NCBI GenBank assembly: GCA_964576925.1
Contig: CAZNWJ010000008.1
Coordinates: forward strand, 62,001 to 126,000
Direction of reading: 5' to 3'
DNA length: 64,000 nt
DNA from: JADJGC01 sp964576925
Lineage (GTDB): Bacteria; Zixibacteria; MSB-5A5; CAIYYT01
Under the pieces are notes generated by a model. The model was not told the origin of the DNA. It did not search any database and was given only the letters and a program-made list of their open reading frames with translations. Made by a program: the position numbers and the translations under genes. Below, piece after piece: positions 23,031-31,861 of this stretch (its first letter is position 1; each line of letters starts with the position of its first letter).

Positions 23031-23816
23031 CTATTCGGCCGCCGAATTCAAGTGCAACCCCACCGGACAATGATCAGAGCCCATGACGTGCGGCATGATC
23101 GCAGCGCCGCTCACGCGGTCCTTCAAATCGCGCGATACATAGAAATAATCAATCCGCCAGCCGACATTGCGGTCGCGAGCGCGCGTCAATTGATCCCACC
23201 AGGTATACTGCCCCGGCTCCTGGTTGAAAACCCGAAACGTGTCGATAAATCCCGCGGCCAGAAACCCGTCGATCCAGGCGCGCTCTTCCGGCAAAAATCC
23301 CGAGATCTTTTCGTTCTCCTTCGGACGCGCCAGGTCGATCTCCTTGTGCGCGGTGTTCACGTCGCCGCAAACGACGATTTGCTTTCCCTTCTTCATCTGT
23401 TTGACCACGTGCTTCTGAAACGCATCGTAGAACTCCATCTTGTACGCCAGTCGCTCCTTCGAGGCTTTGCCGTTGGGAAAGTACACGCAATAGAGCACGA
23501 AATCGGCATACTCCGCGCAGACAATGCGCCCCTCGTCGTCAAAGCGCGGCTCGCCCATCCCGTAGGCAACCGCCTTGGGAGTGAGCTTCGTGTAGATGAC
23601 AACCCCGCTGTATCCCTTCTTCAACTTGGAGGACGAGAAAAACGCCTGATAGCCCGGAATCGCCGTCAGCTCTTCGCCCAGTTGCTCCGGCGCGGCCTTC
23701 GTTTCCTGCAGACACACAATATCCGCGTTCTCTCCGGCAAACCAGTCGAGAAACCCTTTTTTAAGTGCTGCGCGAATCCCGTTGACGTTCCACGAAAGCA
23801 GTTTCAGAGTCTTCAT
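23031..23816 (-). CDS. xth: Exodeoxyribonuclease III (AP endonuclease)
   Basis: 261 residues, the usual length. Motifs in order: LSWNVNGIRAALKKGF, DIVCLQETK (metal Glu), GYSGVVIYTK, VYFPNGK, VVCGDVNTAH (Asp/Asn pair), TWWD, RIDYFYVS and GSDHCPVGL (catalytic Asp-His). It cleaves DNA at abasic sites and removes 3' blocks in base-excision repair. The ATG at 23816 gives the conserved N-terminus; a TTG 30 nt upstream would place the ribosome site too close. Single-gene unit between unrelated neighbours. Confidence 0.94.
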   Translation of the reverse strand: MKTLKLLSWNVNGIRAALKKGFLDWFAGENADIVCLQETKAAPEQLGEELTAIPGYQAFFSSSKLKKGYSGVVIYTKLTPKAVAYGMGEPRFDDEGRIVCAEYADFVLYCVYFPNGKASKERLAYKMEFYDAFQKHVVKQMKKGKQIVVCGDVNTAHKEIDLARPKENEKISGFLPEERAWIDGFLAAGFIDTFRVFNQEPGQYTWWDQLTRARDRNVGWRIDYFYVSRDLKDRVSGAAIMPHVMGSDHCPVGLHLNSAAE

Positions 23817-23873
23817 TGATACGTTATTTCCATTTTTCCAAATCAATCCTTTCCACCAGGCTCATCCGGCCTT

Positions 23874-25295
23874 CTATCTTGGAAAATAGCTCGTCGCCAG
23901 ATTGAGTTTCCCCGGCTTGACCAAGAAGCCCGGCCGCGATACCGTTCCTATCACCGCTCCTTCGGCGTCGACAAACTCGAACTCGACGTCGTAGCGTCCC
24001 GGTCCGAGAGCGAAATCCCCGGCATAAATTCTGCCGGGCAGCAAGCGGCTGCAGCGCAGGTCGGCGTTCTCCAAGACATCTGTGCCGACGTCGACCGCGA
24101 ACTTCAGCAGCCATTTGCCGACGGCGTCCTTGTTGTCTTTGTCGATCTTCGCCTTCACCTCGTGCGCCGCCAGTCCTTTGGCCAGGGCGCGCGCCACCGT
24201 CCGCACGTAGATCAGCGTTTTCTTGGCCGAGAAAATCTCGGCGGCTACCTTGTTGACATCTTCCAGGAGCCCCAGTTCACCAAACGGCTCGCCGTTAACG
24301 CGCACGCGTATCGCCTGCACTTCGCTGCTTCCCGCCGTCATCACCGGAATCGCGAACTTGAAATAGTAATCCTCGCTGATCGGCACCGGAAAATGCCCGT
24401 ACTCCGGCCCGTTCTCATCCGCCCCATCGTAGAGAATCTGCACCAGATCAAGCTGCTTATCGGTGCGCAAGCGCAGCTTCAGATCGTTCTTCACCGGGGA
24501 CGAACCAACCATCGCCAGTAGCGAGATCTGCCCCGTCCCTGCCGCCTGGTAATCAACCGCCGGCATCGGAAAATCGTAGATCTCCGGCTGCGTTACCATC
24601 GCCTCTTCCAACAACTCGCGGTCGATCCGCGCGTCATCCCACTTCTGATCCGCCGCATACAGGTGCATGCCCAAGTAGCGGGCGAATGCGCTGTTGGCGA
24701 AGCGCACCGGCTTCACGTCGTAGTCGAGTTTGACCTGGTCGCTGTCATTGGCTTGAGCCGACCGAAAAGCGTTGGCCGCTTCGAAATACTTCTGCTCCAG
24801 TTGTTGCAGCTTCAAATTCGCACGCCGGATCTCAACCAGCGCCCCCTCGTTATCGCCCTCCGCCAGGAAATTCAACGCCTTGAATAAGTTGGCATACAAC
24901 ACTTCATGGTCTTCACCGGCGTACTCGAGCACGTTGTCATTGAGGACCAGTGATGCCGCCGCACGCGAAATACTCTTCGTGAAAAGCTCCTCCGCTGCCG
25001 CTTCGGCGGCGCTTAGGCGTTCCGTGCTCGTCGCGAAGCTGTCCGCGAAGTGATAAGCCAGGCCGGAATCGAAAAAGTACAGAAATCTGTCCTTCTCCGC
25101 ATACTTGCCTTCCTCTTTGGCTCGCTCAATCGCCGCGATCGCAGCCGCATAATTGCCGGCACGCAGATCCGACTGGATTTCCGTATAGAACTTCGTCTGC
25201 GTCGACAGCGACGAACACCCGCTGCCCAACACCGCGATCGCGATCAACAGCAGCGCGGACAGCAGACCGCGCTTCCACCCTCGTAGTTCTACCAC
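23874..25295 (-). CDS. COG3014-type TPR-containing lipoprotein
   Basis: 473 residues. The N-terminus has a lipoprotein signal ending in the lipobox LGSGC, so it should be anchored to a membrane. Next are TPR-like helices (AAIAAIERAKEEGKYAEKDRFLYFFDSGLAYHF), then a mixed region with GTGQISLLAMVGSSPVKND and a C-terminal beta part (ARALAKGLAAHEVKAKI, PGRYDVEFEFVDAEG). This layout matches the uncharacterised COG3014 family, which is often encoded with an LpoB-like lipoprotein. Here that gene is immediately upstream and overlaps by 7 nt. A role at the cell wall with penicillin-binding proteins is inferred from the partner. Confidence 0.8.
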   Translation of the reverse strand: MVELRGWKRGLLSALLLIAIAVLGSGCSSLSTQTKFYTEIQSDLRAGNYAAAIAAIERAKEEGKYAEKDRFLYFFDSGLAYHFADSFATSTERLSAAEAAAEELFTKSISRAAASLVLNDNVLEYAGEDHEVLYANLFKALNFLAEGDNEGALVEIRRANLKLQQLEQKYFEAANAFRSAQANDSDQVKLDYDVKPVRFANSAFARYLGMHLYAADQKWDDARIDRELLEEAMVTQPEIYDFPMPAVDYQAAGTGQISLLAMVGSSPVKNDLKLRLRTDKQLDLVQILYDGADENGPEYGHFPVPISEDYYFKFAIPVMTAGSSEVQAIRVRVNGEPFGELGLLEDVNKVAAEIFSAKKTLIYVRTVARALAKGLAAHEVKAKIDKDNKDAVGKWLLKFAVDVGTDVLENADLRCSRLLPGRIYAGDFALGPGRYDVEFEFVDAEGAVIGTVSRPGFLVKPGKLNLATSYFPR

Positions 25296-25885
25296 TTCGT
25301 CGAGCCCTGCGATATTCCTTTCTTGATCTTCTTGGTGCCGATCCAGACCTTCAGATTGCTTTCGACGTTGATCAACTCAAGATCGGTCTGGTAGAACATC
25401 ACCCGCTTGCCGCCTTCCTGATCCGCGATCGACTTCACCGATCCGACCAGGATGAAGTCGGCGCCGATTTCTTCCTTGAGCTGCTTGCGCGTTTCGGCGG
25501 AGGCCCAGTCAATCTGGTCCTGGCGCTCCGAGCGAACGTCCATCCGCTGCTCCGGGGCTGCGACGAAATTGACCTTGCCGGAATTGATCAACTCCCGCTC
25601 GAAGTCCTTGGTAAATGTCTCGGTGTCGATATGCTCCGAGCTGTTGTTGCGAATCCGACCCACCGTGATCACCGGCTTGCGGCTGTTGGTGGCGGCAAAT
25701 TCGTTCGACCACGGCTTGGCCATGCAATCGGCGATCATCTCCTCCGCGACTAAACGCGCATCGGTATCATTCCAGTTGCCCGAAAGGTCCGTCGTCGTCC
25801 CGGCGTCCATTCTCGTGACCTGTTTCGAACTCGAGCAGCCGCCGACGATCAGGGCGGCTAACAGTACCAGGGTGAGTGTTTTCAT
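25289..25885 (-). CDS. LpoB-like penicillin-binding protein activator lipoprotein
   Basis: 198 residues. Lipoprotein signal MKTLTLVLLAALIVGGCSSS with Cys17 as the lipid site. The domain shows SGNWNDTDARLVAEEMIADC, PVITVGRIRNNSSEHIDT, FERELINSG, LKEEIGADFILVGSV and DLELINVESNLKVWIGTK, the order seen in LpoB (COG3417). In enterobacteria LpoB reaches from the outer membrane to stimulate PBP1b; here the linker is short. It is the first gene of a two-gene unit with the COG3014 lipoprotein; a GGAG-type site precedes the ATG. Confidence 0.85.
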   Translation of the reverse strand: MKTLTLVLLAALIVGGCSSSKQVTRMDAGTTTDLSGNWNDTDARLVAEEMIADCMAKPWSNEFAATNSRKPVITVGRIRNNSSEHIDTETFTKDFERELINSGKVNFVAAPEQRMDVRSERQDQIDWASAETRKQLKEEIGADFILVGSVKSIADQEGGKRVMFYQTDLELINVESNLKVWIGTKKIKKGISQGSTKW

Positions 25886-26089
25886 TCCTTATGACTCCTT
25901 TCAATCCTTGTATGCATCTCTCATTCGCCATCGCGATTCGATTGGCTGGAAAATTTGTGCTGCTCTTGTCAAAAGCGCAAGCCTCATACACAAAATTAAC
26001 ATTCGCTCGACGGCTCCCGACTCGAGCAATTTGGTCTCATTTTGCCTCCCGACCCTTGCCCTATCGTTGATACATTATGTCAATTTTTG

Positions 26090-26117
26090 TTGCGTTTCGG
26101 CCGAGTTACATTATATG
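26090..26117 (+). promoter_or_regulatory. Putative sigma70 promoter of the DUF4157 gene
   Basis: TTGCGT (26090-26095), 16 nt, TATATG (26112-26117). Reasonable match to both elements in an AT-rich stretch; transcription would start about 32 nt ahead of the ATG at 26156. Confidence 0.4.
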
Positions 26118-26155
26118 CTTGTTCCGATAACACGCAGCCGCAAGGAGGAATGAGA

Positions 26156-26560
26156 ATGCAGATTCGTAGATTTGATCCGCACAAACCTAGCGATGTTCGC
26201 CTGTTCGTGCAGGAAATTGCCCGCCTGACCGCCGGAGGACCGATCGGCTCAGCGCAAGCGGAACGGATGATCCAGGAATTTTCGCAGACACCTGAAGGTC
26301 GCGAACTCCTGTCCCGCGCCCGGCAAACCGCCAAAATCGATGCTCAGTCCCTGGGGATCGACTTCAAGAACGTCAAACTTTACACAGATGCCGATCCCTC
26401 GGCAGCCAAGAATACGCTGACCGCGCAGGCCTTTGCCGCCGGCAACGACATCTATCTCAGCGCCAGTACGAACGCCACCAAGGCGAATACGTCGGCGCAA
26501 CTGCTGGCGCATGAATTGGCTCATGTCGTCCAACAGACCGCCGGAAAAGGTAAGAAGTAA
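26156..26560 (+). CDS. Orphan DUF4157-domain protein
   Basis: 134 residues. ATG at 26156 sits six nt after AAGGAGGA (26142-26149); an ATG six nt earlier would abut it. Residues 73-129 form the DUF4157 core: VKLYTDADPSAAKNTLTAQAF, then AGNDIYLSASTNAT, then LLAHELAHVVQQT with the zinc-type HELAH motif (His119, Glu120, His123). The first 70 residues are helical with no family seen. DUF4157 domains are typical of large proteins in extracellular contractile injection (eCIS) loci; a 134-residue stand-alone version without any eCIS gene nearby is unusual. No signal peptide. Confidence 0.8.
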   Translation: MQIRRFDPHKPSDVRLFVQEIARLTAGGPIGSAQAERMIQEFSQTPEGRELLSRARQTAKIDAQSLGIDFKNVKLYTDADPSAAKNTLTAQAFAAGNDIYLSASTNATKANTSAQLLAHELAHVVQQTAGKGKK

Positions 26561-26567
26561 ACTGCTC

Positions 26568-26584
26568 AGCCGGTTGTGCCGGCT
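26568..26584. terminator. Small hairpin between converging genes
   Basis: AGCCGG (26568-26573) and CCGGCT (26579-26584) around TTGTG, in the 32-nt gap between the convergent DUF4157 and TolB-like genes. Short stem and no T run, so a weak bidirectional terminator at best. Confidence 0.4.
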
Positions 26585-26592
26585 ATATGAAG

Positions 26593-27507
26593 TCAGTTCT
26601 TCGGCATCTTACCGATTACAATCCCGATTGATCCGTCCTTCTGGCGATTGAAGACGACTTCATCGCCGTCAGGGCTGATCTCTGCCCGCGCGTCGTACCA
26701 CGGACCTGGCGGCTGGGTCAACTGGCGCAGACCGCTGCCATCCGGATTTGCCGCAAACAGACAGAACGCCCCATTGCGTCTTGACGAAAACAGCACCCGC
26801 TTGCCGGAGTTATCCCAACTCGGCCAGCCTTCCCCCTCGTTCGATTTGGTGACATTCGTCGTTTTCCCCGTCGCCAGCTCGAGCACGTAGATTTCGTCGT
26901 TTATGCCGCCGAAGGCCCGCAGGTATACCAGCCGCGTGCCGTCTGGCGAGAGATGCGCGCAGGTTTCAACATCGTTCGATGTCGACAGGCGCTTCACTTT
27001 GCCGCCGTCCGGCGCCATTTCGAAAATTGTCAGCCCGTCGCGGACGTCGCGGCTGCTGTTAAAGAGAATCCGCTTGCCGTCGTTTGTCCAGTACGGGTGA
27101 ATATCTCGAGACGGGTGCCTCGTGAGATTCGTAACCTCACTCCCGTCGCTCTTCATCAAAAACACGTCTTCGTTGCCGTCGCGATCGGAAACGAACGCTA
27201 TTTGCTCATTGTCCGGCGACCAGTCCGCCATGTAGTTATTGAATTCGTCATTGGTGATGCGCCGCAAATCCGTGCCGTCGCGCGCGATCGTGTACAATTG
27301 CCACTTCCCGGTCTTGTTCGACTGGAACAATACCCGTTTGCCGTCCTTCGACCAGTGCGGGTAAGCACTTTCAACGCCGGCCTCGAAAATCACCACGCTC
27401 AGGCTGTCGCCGCCCGTCAACGGTATTGTCGTACTGCTGCGTGAATCCGCAACCAGCGCCGTCCAAGCAACTACGGCAATAAGCGCGGCTCTTATGAATT
27501 GGCTCAT
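26593..27507 (-). CDS. Secreted TolB-like PD40 beta-propeller protein
   Basis: 304 residues with a signal peptide (MSQFIRAALIAVVAWTALVADS). The mature part consists of six or so PD40 repeats: YPHWSKDGKRVLFQSN, ADWSPDNEQIAFVSDRDGN, HPYWTNDGKRILFNSSRD, AHLSPDGTRLVYLRAF, WPSWDNSGKRVLFSSRRNG and AEISPDGDEVVFNRQKDG, each with the G-K/T-x-I/V-x-F strand. It resembles the propeller of TolB but lacks the N-terminal TolB domain, so it is a generic ligand-binding propeller. No operon partners; function unknown. Confidence 0.85.
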   Translation of the reverse strand: MSQFIRAALIAVVAWTALVADSRSSTTIPLTGGDSLSVVIFEAGVESAYPHWSKDGKRVLFQSNKTGKWQLYTIARDGTDLRRITNDEFNNYMADWSPDNEQIAFVSDRDGNEDVFLMKSDGSEVTNLTRHPSRDIHPYWTNDGKRILFNSSRDVRDGLTIFEMAPDGGKVKRLSTSNDVETCAHLSPDGTRLVYLRAFGGINDEIYVLELATGKTTNVTKSNEGEGWPSWDNSGKRVLFSSRRNGAFCLFAANPDGSGLRQLTQPPGPWYDARAEISPDGDEVVFNRQKDGSIGIVIGKMPKN

Positions 27508-27983
27508 TTCTGCTATTCCTCCGCTTGCTGTCTATTTCCAAAGGATATACTCCGACTTCGCCCGCAAAGTTGCGTAAGCACTTACTGTTTATGAGACCGG
27601 CCCGGACGTTATCGCACGACGATTGCGCCTGGGCGGAGCCGTAGCTGCGCCGTGCTTTGTGGACACGATCTCCCGCCATTTCCAGCGACCACCACAGTAC
27701 TCATGCCGCCGTGATCTGCTTCATTTGCCGATTACGTGCACCGACAATATCTCCGATTCAAGACCCATTTGGACTTCGTTGCCCCATTTTTATTTTCTTT
27801 CTGACCGTTATTTCTTGCGAAATCCCGTTTCAGCAAGTATAACCAATGGTCAGCGTCGGCCGTTCTTCCCGGAGATGTCGATCGATCTGGCAAGCGAAGC
27901 GCCCGCTCATGATGCGTCGCGCCTCGCGATTTGGACTCAAACGCAAGGATTGCAGCGAAACTCGTTACGCTGAGGAGATACCA
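27508..27983. other. Intergenic region upstream of the desaturase
   Basis: 476 nt between the divergent TolB-like gene and the desaturase. Apart from the promoter at 27815-27843 nothing coding or structured was recognised. Frames crossing it are in-phase extensions or antisense shadows of the desaturase and lack ribosome sites. Confidence 0.5.
27815..27843 (+). promoter_or_regulatory. Putative sigma70 promoter of the fatty acid desaturase
   Basis: TTGCGA (27815-27820), exactly 17 nt, then TATAAC (27838-27843). Both hexamers differ from consensus by one or two bases at ideal spacing. The leader to the ATG at 27984 would be about 134 nt, long enough for regulation such as cold response. Confidence 0.5.
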
Positions 27984-29021
27984 ATGCAAGCAAAAGCCCC
28001 GACTGGATCCGCCAGCCCCGGCCAACTCGTCCTCGAAAAGATCGTCGCCCGCCATTCCAAGCCAACGCGCCTCAAGAGCAATTGGCAGCTTATCAATTCG
28101 CTTATCCCGTATCTCGCCCTGAACGTACTGATGTACTTCTCGTTGGAGGTCAGTTATTGGCTGACACTCGGCTTGGCCGTCATCGCCGCCGGGTTCCTGA
28201 TTCGCATCTTCATCATTTTCCACGATTGCGGACACGGCTCCTTCTACCGCTCCAAGAAGGCCAACAACTTCTGGGGCGCCGTTACCGGCGTGATTACGTT
28301 CACCCCCTACTACACCTGGAAGAAGCGCCACGCCGAACACCACGCCACCTCCGGCGATCTCGACCGCCGCGGCGTCGGCGACGTCTGGACCATGACCGTC
28401 AAGGAGTATCTTGCCTCGACCAAGGGCCAGCGCGCCTGGTACCGCTTCTATCGCCACCCGCTCGTGCTTTTTGTGCTCGGACCGATGCAAGTGCTCCTGA
28501 TTCAGAATCGCCGCATCCTCCCCGGCTCGAACCGCAAGGATGTCATCAGCGTCATGGGCACGAACCTCTCGCTCGCCGTCATTATCACCGTGGTAGCTCT
28601 GACGGTTGGCATTAAGGCATATCTTCTCATTCAGATACCGATTATCCTCATCGGACTTTCGCTCGGGATTTGGCTCTTCTATGTGCAGCATCAGTTTGAA
28701 GGTGTCTACTGGGAGCGCGGCGATGACTGGGATTTCGTCTCGGCCTCGCTCGAAGGTAGCTCGTACTACAAGCTGCCCAAGATCTTTCAGTGGTTTTCAG
28801 GTAACATTGGCTTCCATCACATTCATCACCTGAACTCGCGTGTGCCGAATTACAATCTCGAACGCTGTCATCGCGAACTGACACAGGTGCGCCCCGTTCC
28901 GGAAGTCGGCTTCTTCAAGAGTCTCAAGGCGCTCAATTTCCGCCTCTGGGATGAGGACGGACGCCGCCTCATCGGTTTTCGCGAACTTCGTGAATTGCGC
29001 CCGCAATTGGCCGCCGACTAA
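27984..29021 (+). CDS. Membrane fatty acid desaturase (DesA/omega-6 type)
   Basis: 345 residues. ATG at 27984 follows GAGGAG. The three histidine boxes of the di-iron site are HDCGH (80-84), HAEHH (116-120) and HHIHH near 278, in the order and spacing of acyl-lipid desaturases; SRVPNYNLERCH after the third box is characteristic. Four hydrophobic segments lie between them (LIPYLALNVLMYFSLEV, FLIRIFIIF and others). It introduces a double bond into membrane acyl chains and needs oxygen and an electron donor, so it points to aerobic growth. Monocistronic, with a promoter and a strong terminator. Confidence 0.92.
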   Translation: MQAKAPTGSASPGQLVLEKIVARHSKPTRLKSNWQLINSLIPYLALNVLMYFSLEVSYWLTLGLAVIAAGFLIRIFIIFHDCGHGSFYRSKKANNFWGAVTGVITFTPYYTWKKRHAEHHATSGDLDRRGVGDVWTMTVKEYLASTKGQRAWYRFYRHPLVLFVLGPMQVLLIQNRRILPGSNRKDVISVMGTNLSLAVIITVVALTVGIKAYLLIQIPIILIGLSLGIWLFYVQHQFEGVYWERGDDWDFVSASLEGSSYYKLPKIFQWFSGNIGFHHIHHLNSRVPNYNLERCHRELTQVRPVPEVGFFKSLKALNFRLWDEDGRRLIGFRELRELRPQLAAD

Positions 29022-29043
29022 GAACATCGTATACACGCATACG

Positions 29044-29075
29044 AACGGCGAAATCGCATCTGCGATTTCGCCGTT
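29044..29075. terminator. Strong bidirectional terminator
   Basis: A perfect inverted repeat of 15 bp: AACGGCGAAATCGCA opposite TGCGATTTCGCCGTT, with almost no loop. TTTCACTT follows on the plus strand and CGTTCGTATG on the minus. It lies between the convergent desaturase and porin-like genes and should stop both transcripts. Confidence 0.75.
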
Positions 29076-29106
29076 TCACTTGGTCGCCCTGACTTCGAGA
29101 AAGTAA

Positions 29107-29823
29107 CTACAAACTCAAGCCGAGAATCAAATATGAGATCTCGTCGTTCGGATTGTTGATGAAGCTCACGCTCAGCGGGAACTCCGCCGTTTCGGAGAGC
29201 TTCAGAGCCCGGGTCACCTTGATGCCGAGATTGATGATCCGAAAATCTCTCGCGCCATAATACGCAGGATTTTCTTCGCTGCCGCCTGTCGCGCCGAGCC
29301 ACAAACCGACACCGACCTCATTGACCTTCGTCGCATAGTCAATCTGGAAATAGGTATTCGATCCGGCGTCATTGTAGACATTGATATAGCCGGAAAGCGT
29401 GAGCGGAACGCCCTCTGGCCCGCTCCAACTTGCGCCAACCTCCAGCGTGTGCGCCCCCGCGCCTTCTTCGTCATCGTGATTGTTGAAATTGAAGAAGTCA
29501 ATCCCGGCCGACGGGAAATAGTAATCAATCACAATGCCGGTCAGGCTGCCGCTCGAGCCGAGCGCCACGGTGTAACTCGCCCAGGTATCGATTTCATCGA
29601 AGGCATCCGAGTAGGAGCCCCAGAGTCCAGCCTTGAATCCAGGGTACTCCAATTTGGTGGCCGGCTGCACGCTAAACCGGTCGCCAAAATCAAGTCCGCG
29701 CCAGTTGTAGCGGCTGACCAGGTCGACATTGGCGCTTAACTGCGCTTCCCCGGCAACAGCCGGGACAAAGTTCAGTAAGGCGAGCGCGATCATCATGGCA
29801 GCCGTAATAAGCCTTGAAGTCAT
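29107..29823 (-). CDS. TorF-type outer-membrane porin-like protein
   Basis: 238 residues with a signal peptide (LITAAMMIALALLNFVPAVA). The mature N-terminus QLSANVDLVSRYNWRGLDFG is the typical beginning of the TorF/Gcw_chp family. Alternating strands follow (FKAGLWGSYSDAFDEID, GIVIDYYFPSAG, LTLSGYINVYNDAG, YFQIDYATKV) and the chain ends in a strand with Leu at the C-terminus. It is probably a small beta-barrel. It lies 20 nt after amt in the same direction, so a role in letting ammonium or small solutes through the outer membrane is inferred. Confidence 0.75.
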   Translation of the reverse strand: MTSRLITAAMMIALALLNFVPAVAGEAQLSANVDLVSRYNWRGLDFGDRFSVQPATKLEYPGFKAGLWGSYSDAFDEIDTWASYTVALGSSGSLTGIVIDYYFPSAGIDFFNFNNHDDEEGAGAHTLEVGASWSGPEGVPLTLSGYINVYNDAGSNTYFQIDYATKVNEVGVGLWLGATGGSEENPAYYGARDFRIINLGIKVTRALKLSETAEFPLSVSFINNPNDEISYLILGLSL

Positions 29824-29843
29824 ATCTCTCTCCGTTCTCGTTG

Positions 29844-31058
29844 TTATGCCTGATAGGCGCTTTCACCATGAAGCGCCGCATCCAGGCCGATCTCTTCCTC
29901 GCCTTCGGTTGTGCGCACGCGCGTGAATCGGTTGATCACGAGCAGCATCACGTAGGTGAAGCCGAAGGCGTAGATCGAAGAAACGACGACAGCAACCAAC
30001 TGCTTCATAAAGAAAGAAGCGTTGCCTGTAAATAAACCATCAGCGCCCGCCGGATTCACCGTCAAGTCTGCCACCAGGCCCAGCAGTATGATCCCCAGCG
30101 CGCCGCCAACTCCATGCACGCCCCAAACATCCAGCGCATCATCCCAGCCGAGCCGGTTCTTCATGTTGGCCGCAAAGTAACAAACTACTCCGGCCGCTAT
30201 CCCGATCAGTGCCGCACTCGTCGGTGTCACGAATCCGGCACACGGCGTGATCGTCGCCAATCCGGCAACGGCGCCGGTCAGCAGCCCGAGGAACTTCGGC
30301 TTCTTCTCGAATATCCAGGCCAGTAGCATCCACGTCGGCCCGGCAAACGACGCCGCAATATCTGTGTTGAGAAATGCAATGCCGGTGACTGCGTCGACGC
30401 GAAGTTGGCTGCCCGCATTGAATCCGTACCAACCAAACCACAAGAGCCCGGTCCCGAGCGCGACCAAGGGAATACTGTGCGGAATGCTGTCGCCCACGCG
30501 CCGTCGACCTACATACAGCACCGACGCCAGGGCCGCCATTCCGGCGATGTTGTGTACCGCAATGCCGCCGGCAAAATCCAGCACGCCCCACTTTGCCAGA
30601 AGCCCGTTGCCCCAGATCATGTGCACGAATGGACAGTAAACGAAGGTCAGCCACGCGATCAGGAAGATCAAATACGCGCCAAACCGCACGCGATTGGAAA
30701 ACGCGCCCGTGATCAGCGCCGGTGTGATAATGGCAAACATCATCTGGTAGGCCATGAACACAAATTCCGGAATATTCCCCGTTCCGTAAGGCGACACCGT
30801 ATTCAGCGTCACCCCCATAAGAAATGCTTTGTCCAGATTCCCGATGATTCCGCCCTCGCCGCCCGAGAAGCAGAGTGAATAGCCGTATGCCCACCAGATG
30901 ATTGTCGTCACCCCCATCGAAACAAAGCTCTGGATCATGATCGTCAGGACGTTTTTCCGTCCGACCAATCCCCCATAGAAAAACGCCAGCCCCGGTGTCA
31001 TCAACATCACCAGGCTGGTCGCAACGAGCATAAAGCCCGTATTTCCCGTGTCAAACAT
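29844..31058 (-). CDS. amt: Ammonium transporter (Amt/Mep/Rh family)
   Basis: 404 residues with eleven hydrophobic helices. Conserved landmarks are FFYGGLVGRKN near 26, DFAGGIAVHNIAG with His169, FNAGSQ, and GVHGVGGALG with His315; the twin histidines line the conducting pore. It takes up ammonium at low concentration. The C-terminal tail after the last helix is short. GGAGG precedes the ATG. Unlike most amt loci there is no glnB/glnK gene next to it; instead a TorF-like outer membrane gene follows. Confidence 0.95.
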   Translation of the reverse strand: MFDTGNTGFMLVATSLVMLMTPGLAFFYGGLVGRKNVLTIMIQSFVSMGVTTIIWWAYGYSLCFSGGEGGIIGNLDKAFLMGVTLNTVSPYGTGNIPEFVFMAYQMMFAIITPALITGAFSNRVRFGAYLIFLIAWLTFVYCPFVHMIWGNGLLAKWGVLDFAGGIAVHNIAGMAALASVLYVGRRRVGDSIPHSIPLVALGTGLLWFGWYGFNAGSQLRVDAVTGIAFLNTDIAASFAGPTWMLLAWIFEKKPKFLGLLTGAVAGLATITPCAGFVTPTSAALIGIAAGVVCYFAANMKNRLGWDDALDVWGVHGVGGALGIILLGLVADLTVNPAGADGLFTGNASFFMKQLVAVVVSSIYAFGFTYVMLLVINRFTRVRTTEGEEEIGLDAALHGESAYQA

Positions 31059-31207
31059 TCAGTCCTCCGAAGTCTCTTGCCGAAGGCGCCAAAGCCGACG
31101 GCTGACGGAACTTCCATCCGCTGCGAACATTTGACAATCAGGGGAATCCTGAATCTGGACCTCTTTATCCCTTACACCCGCCTTTGTCTCGAACTGCGCC
31201 CTCTTTC

Positions 31208-31861
31208 CTACTCCAGCGAGATCATCTTCTCCCTGATCGCGTACCGCGTCAACTCCGCGACGCTCGATATACCCAGTTTGTCCATCAGCCGCTTGCGGTG
31301 CGTCTCGACCGTCTTAACGCTGATACTGAGCTTCGCCGCCGTCTCTTTGGTGCTGTTGCCCTCGGCCAGTAGCTGCACAACCTCGCGTTCGCGGGTGGTC
31401 AGGGCGATGGCGGCATTCGTCTTCCCGACTTCCGACACGGCGATATAGTCGTCGACCAGAATCCGGGCAATGCGGCCCGGCAGAAAGATCTCCCCGGCAG
31501 CGACCGCGCGAATTCCGGTCACCAGTTCATCCAATGCCGAATCCTTAAGCAAGTAACCGCGCGCGCCCGCCTTGATCGTCTCGGCTACATAGTCTCGACC
31601 GGAGTGCATCGACAAGATCACGACTCGCGCGTTCGAACCCAGTTCTTTCAAGCGCCGCAGCGTATCCACGCCGTTCAAGCCCGGCATCGAGATATCGAGA
31701 AGTATGACGTCGGGCGCCAATTGCTCTGTCAGCTTCAGAGTAGAGAGCCCGTCGACGGCTTCGCCGACCACTTCAAACCCCGGCTGTCGCTCCAATATTG
31801 ACTTCAGACCCACGCGAAACAGCCGGTGGTCATCGGCCAACAAGACCCTAATCTTCTTCAC
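31208..31861 (-). CDS. NarL/LuxR-family response regulator
   Basis: 217 residues. GTG start at 31861 has GGAGGAGGGAG just upstream and overlaps the histidine kinase by 14 nt; starts further out would drive deep into the kinase gene. Receiver domain: Asp10/Asp11, phospho-acceptor Asp56 (VILLDISMPGLNG) and Lys in YLLKDS. The C-terminal LuxR-type helix-turn-helix is LTTREREVVQLLAEGN, then ETAAKLSISVKTVETHRKR. It activates or represses transcription when phosphorylated by the adjacent kinase. Target genes are not known; the two Cys-rich genes upstream are candidates. Confidence 0.93.
   Translation of the reverse strand: MKKIRVLLADDHRLFRVGLKSILERQPGFEVVGEAVDGLSTLKLTEQLAPDVILLDISMPGLNGVDTLRRLKELGSNARVVILSMHSGRDYVAETIKAGARGYLLKDSALDELVTGIRAVAAGEIFLPGRIARILVDDYIAVSEVGKTNAAIALTTREREVVQLLAEGNSTKETAAKLSISVKTVETHRKRLMDKLGISSVAELTRYAIREKMISLE

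Noticed and set aside
27732..28691. Minus-strand frame of 319 codons opposite the desaturase
   Set aside because: Antisense of the desaturase, charged and repetitive, no start signals.
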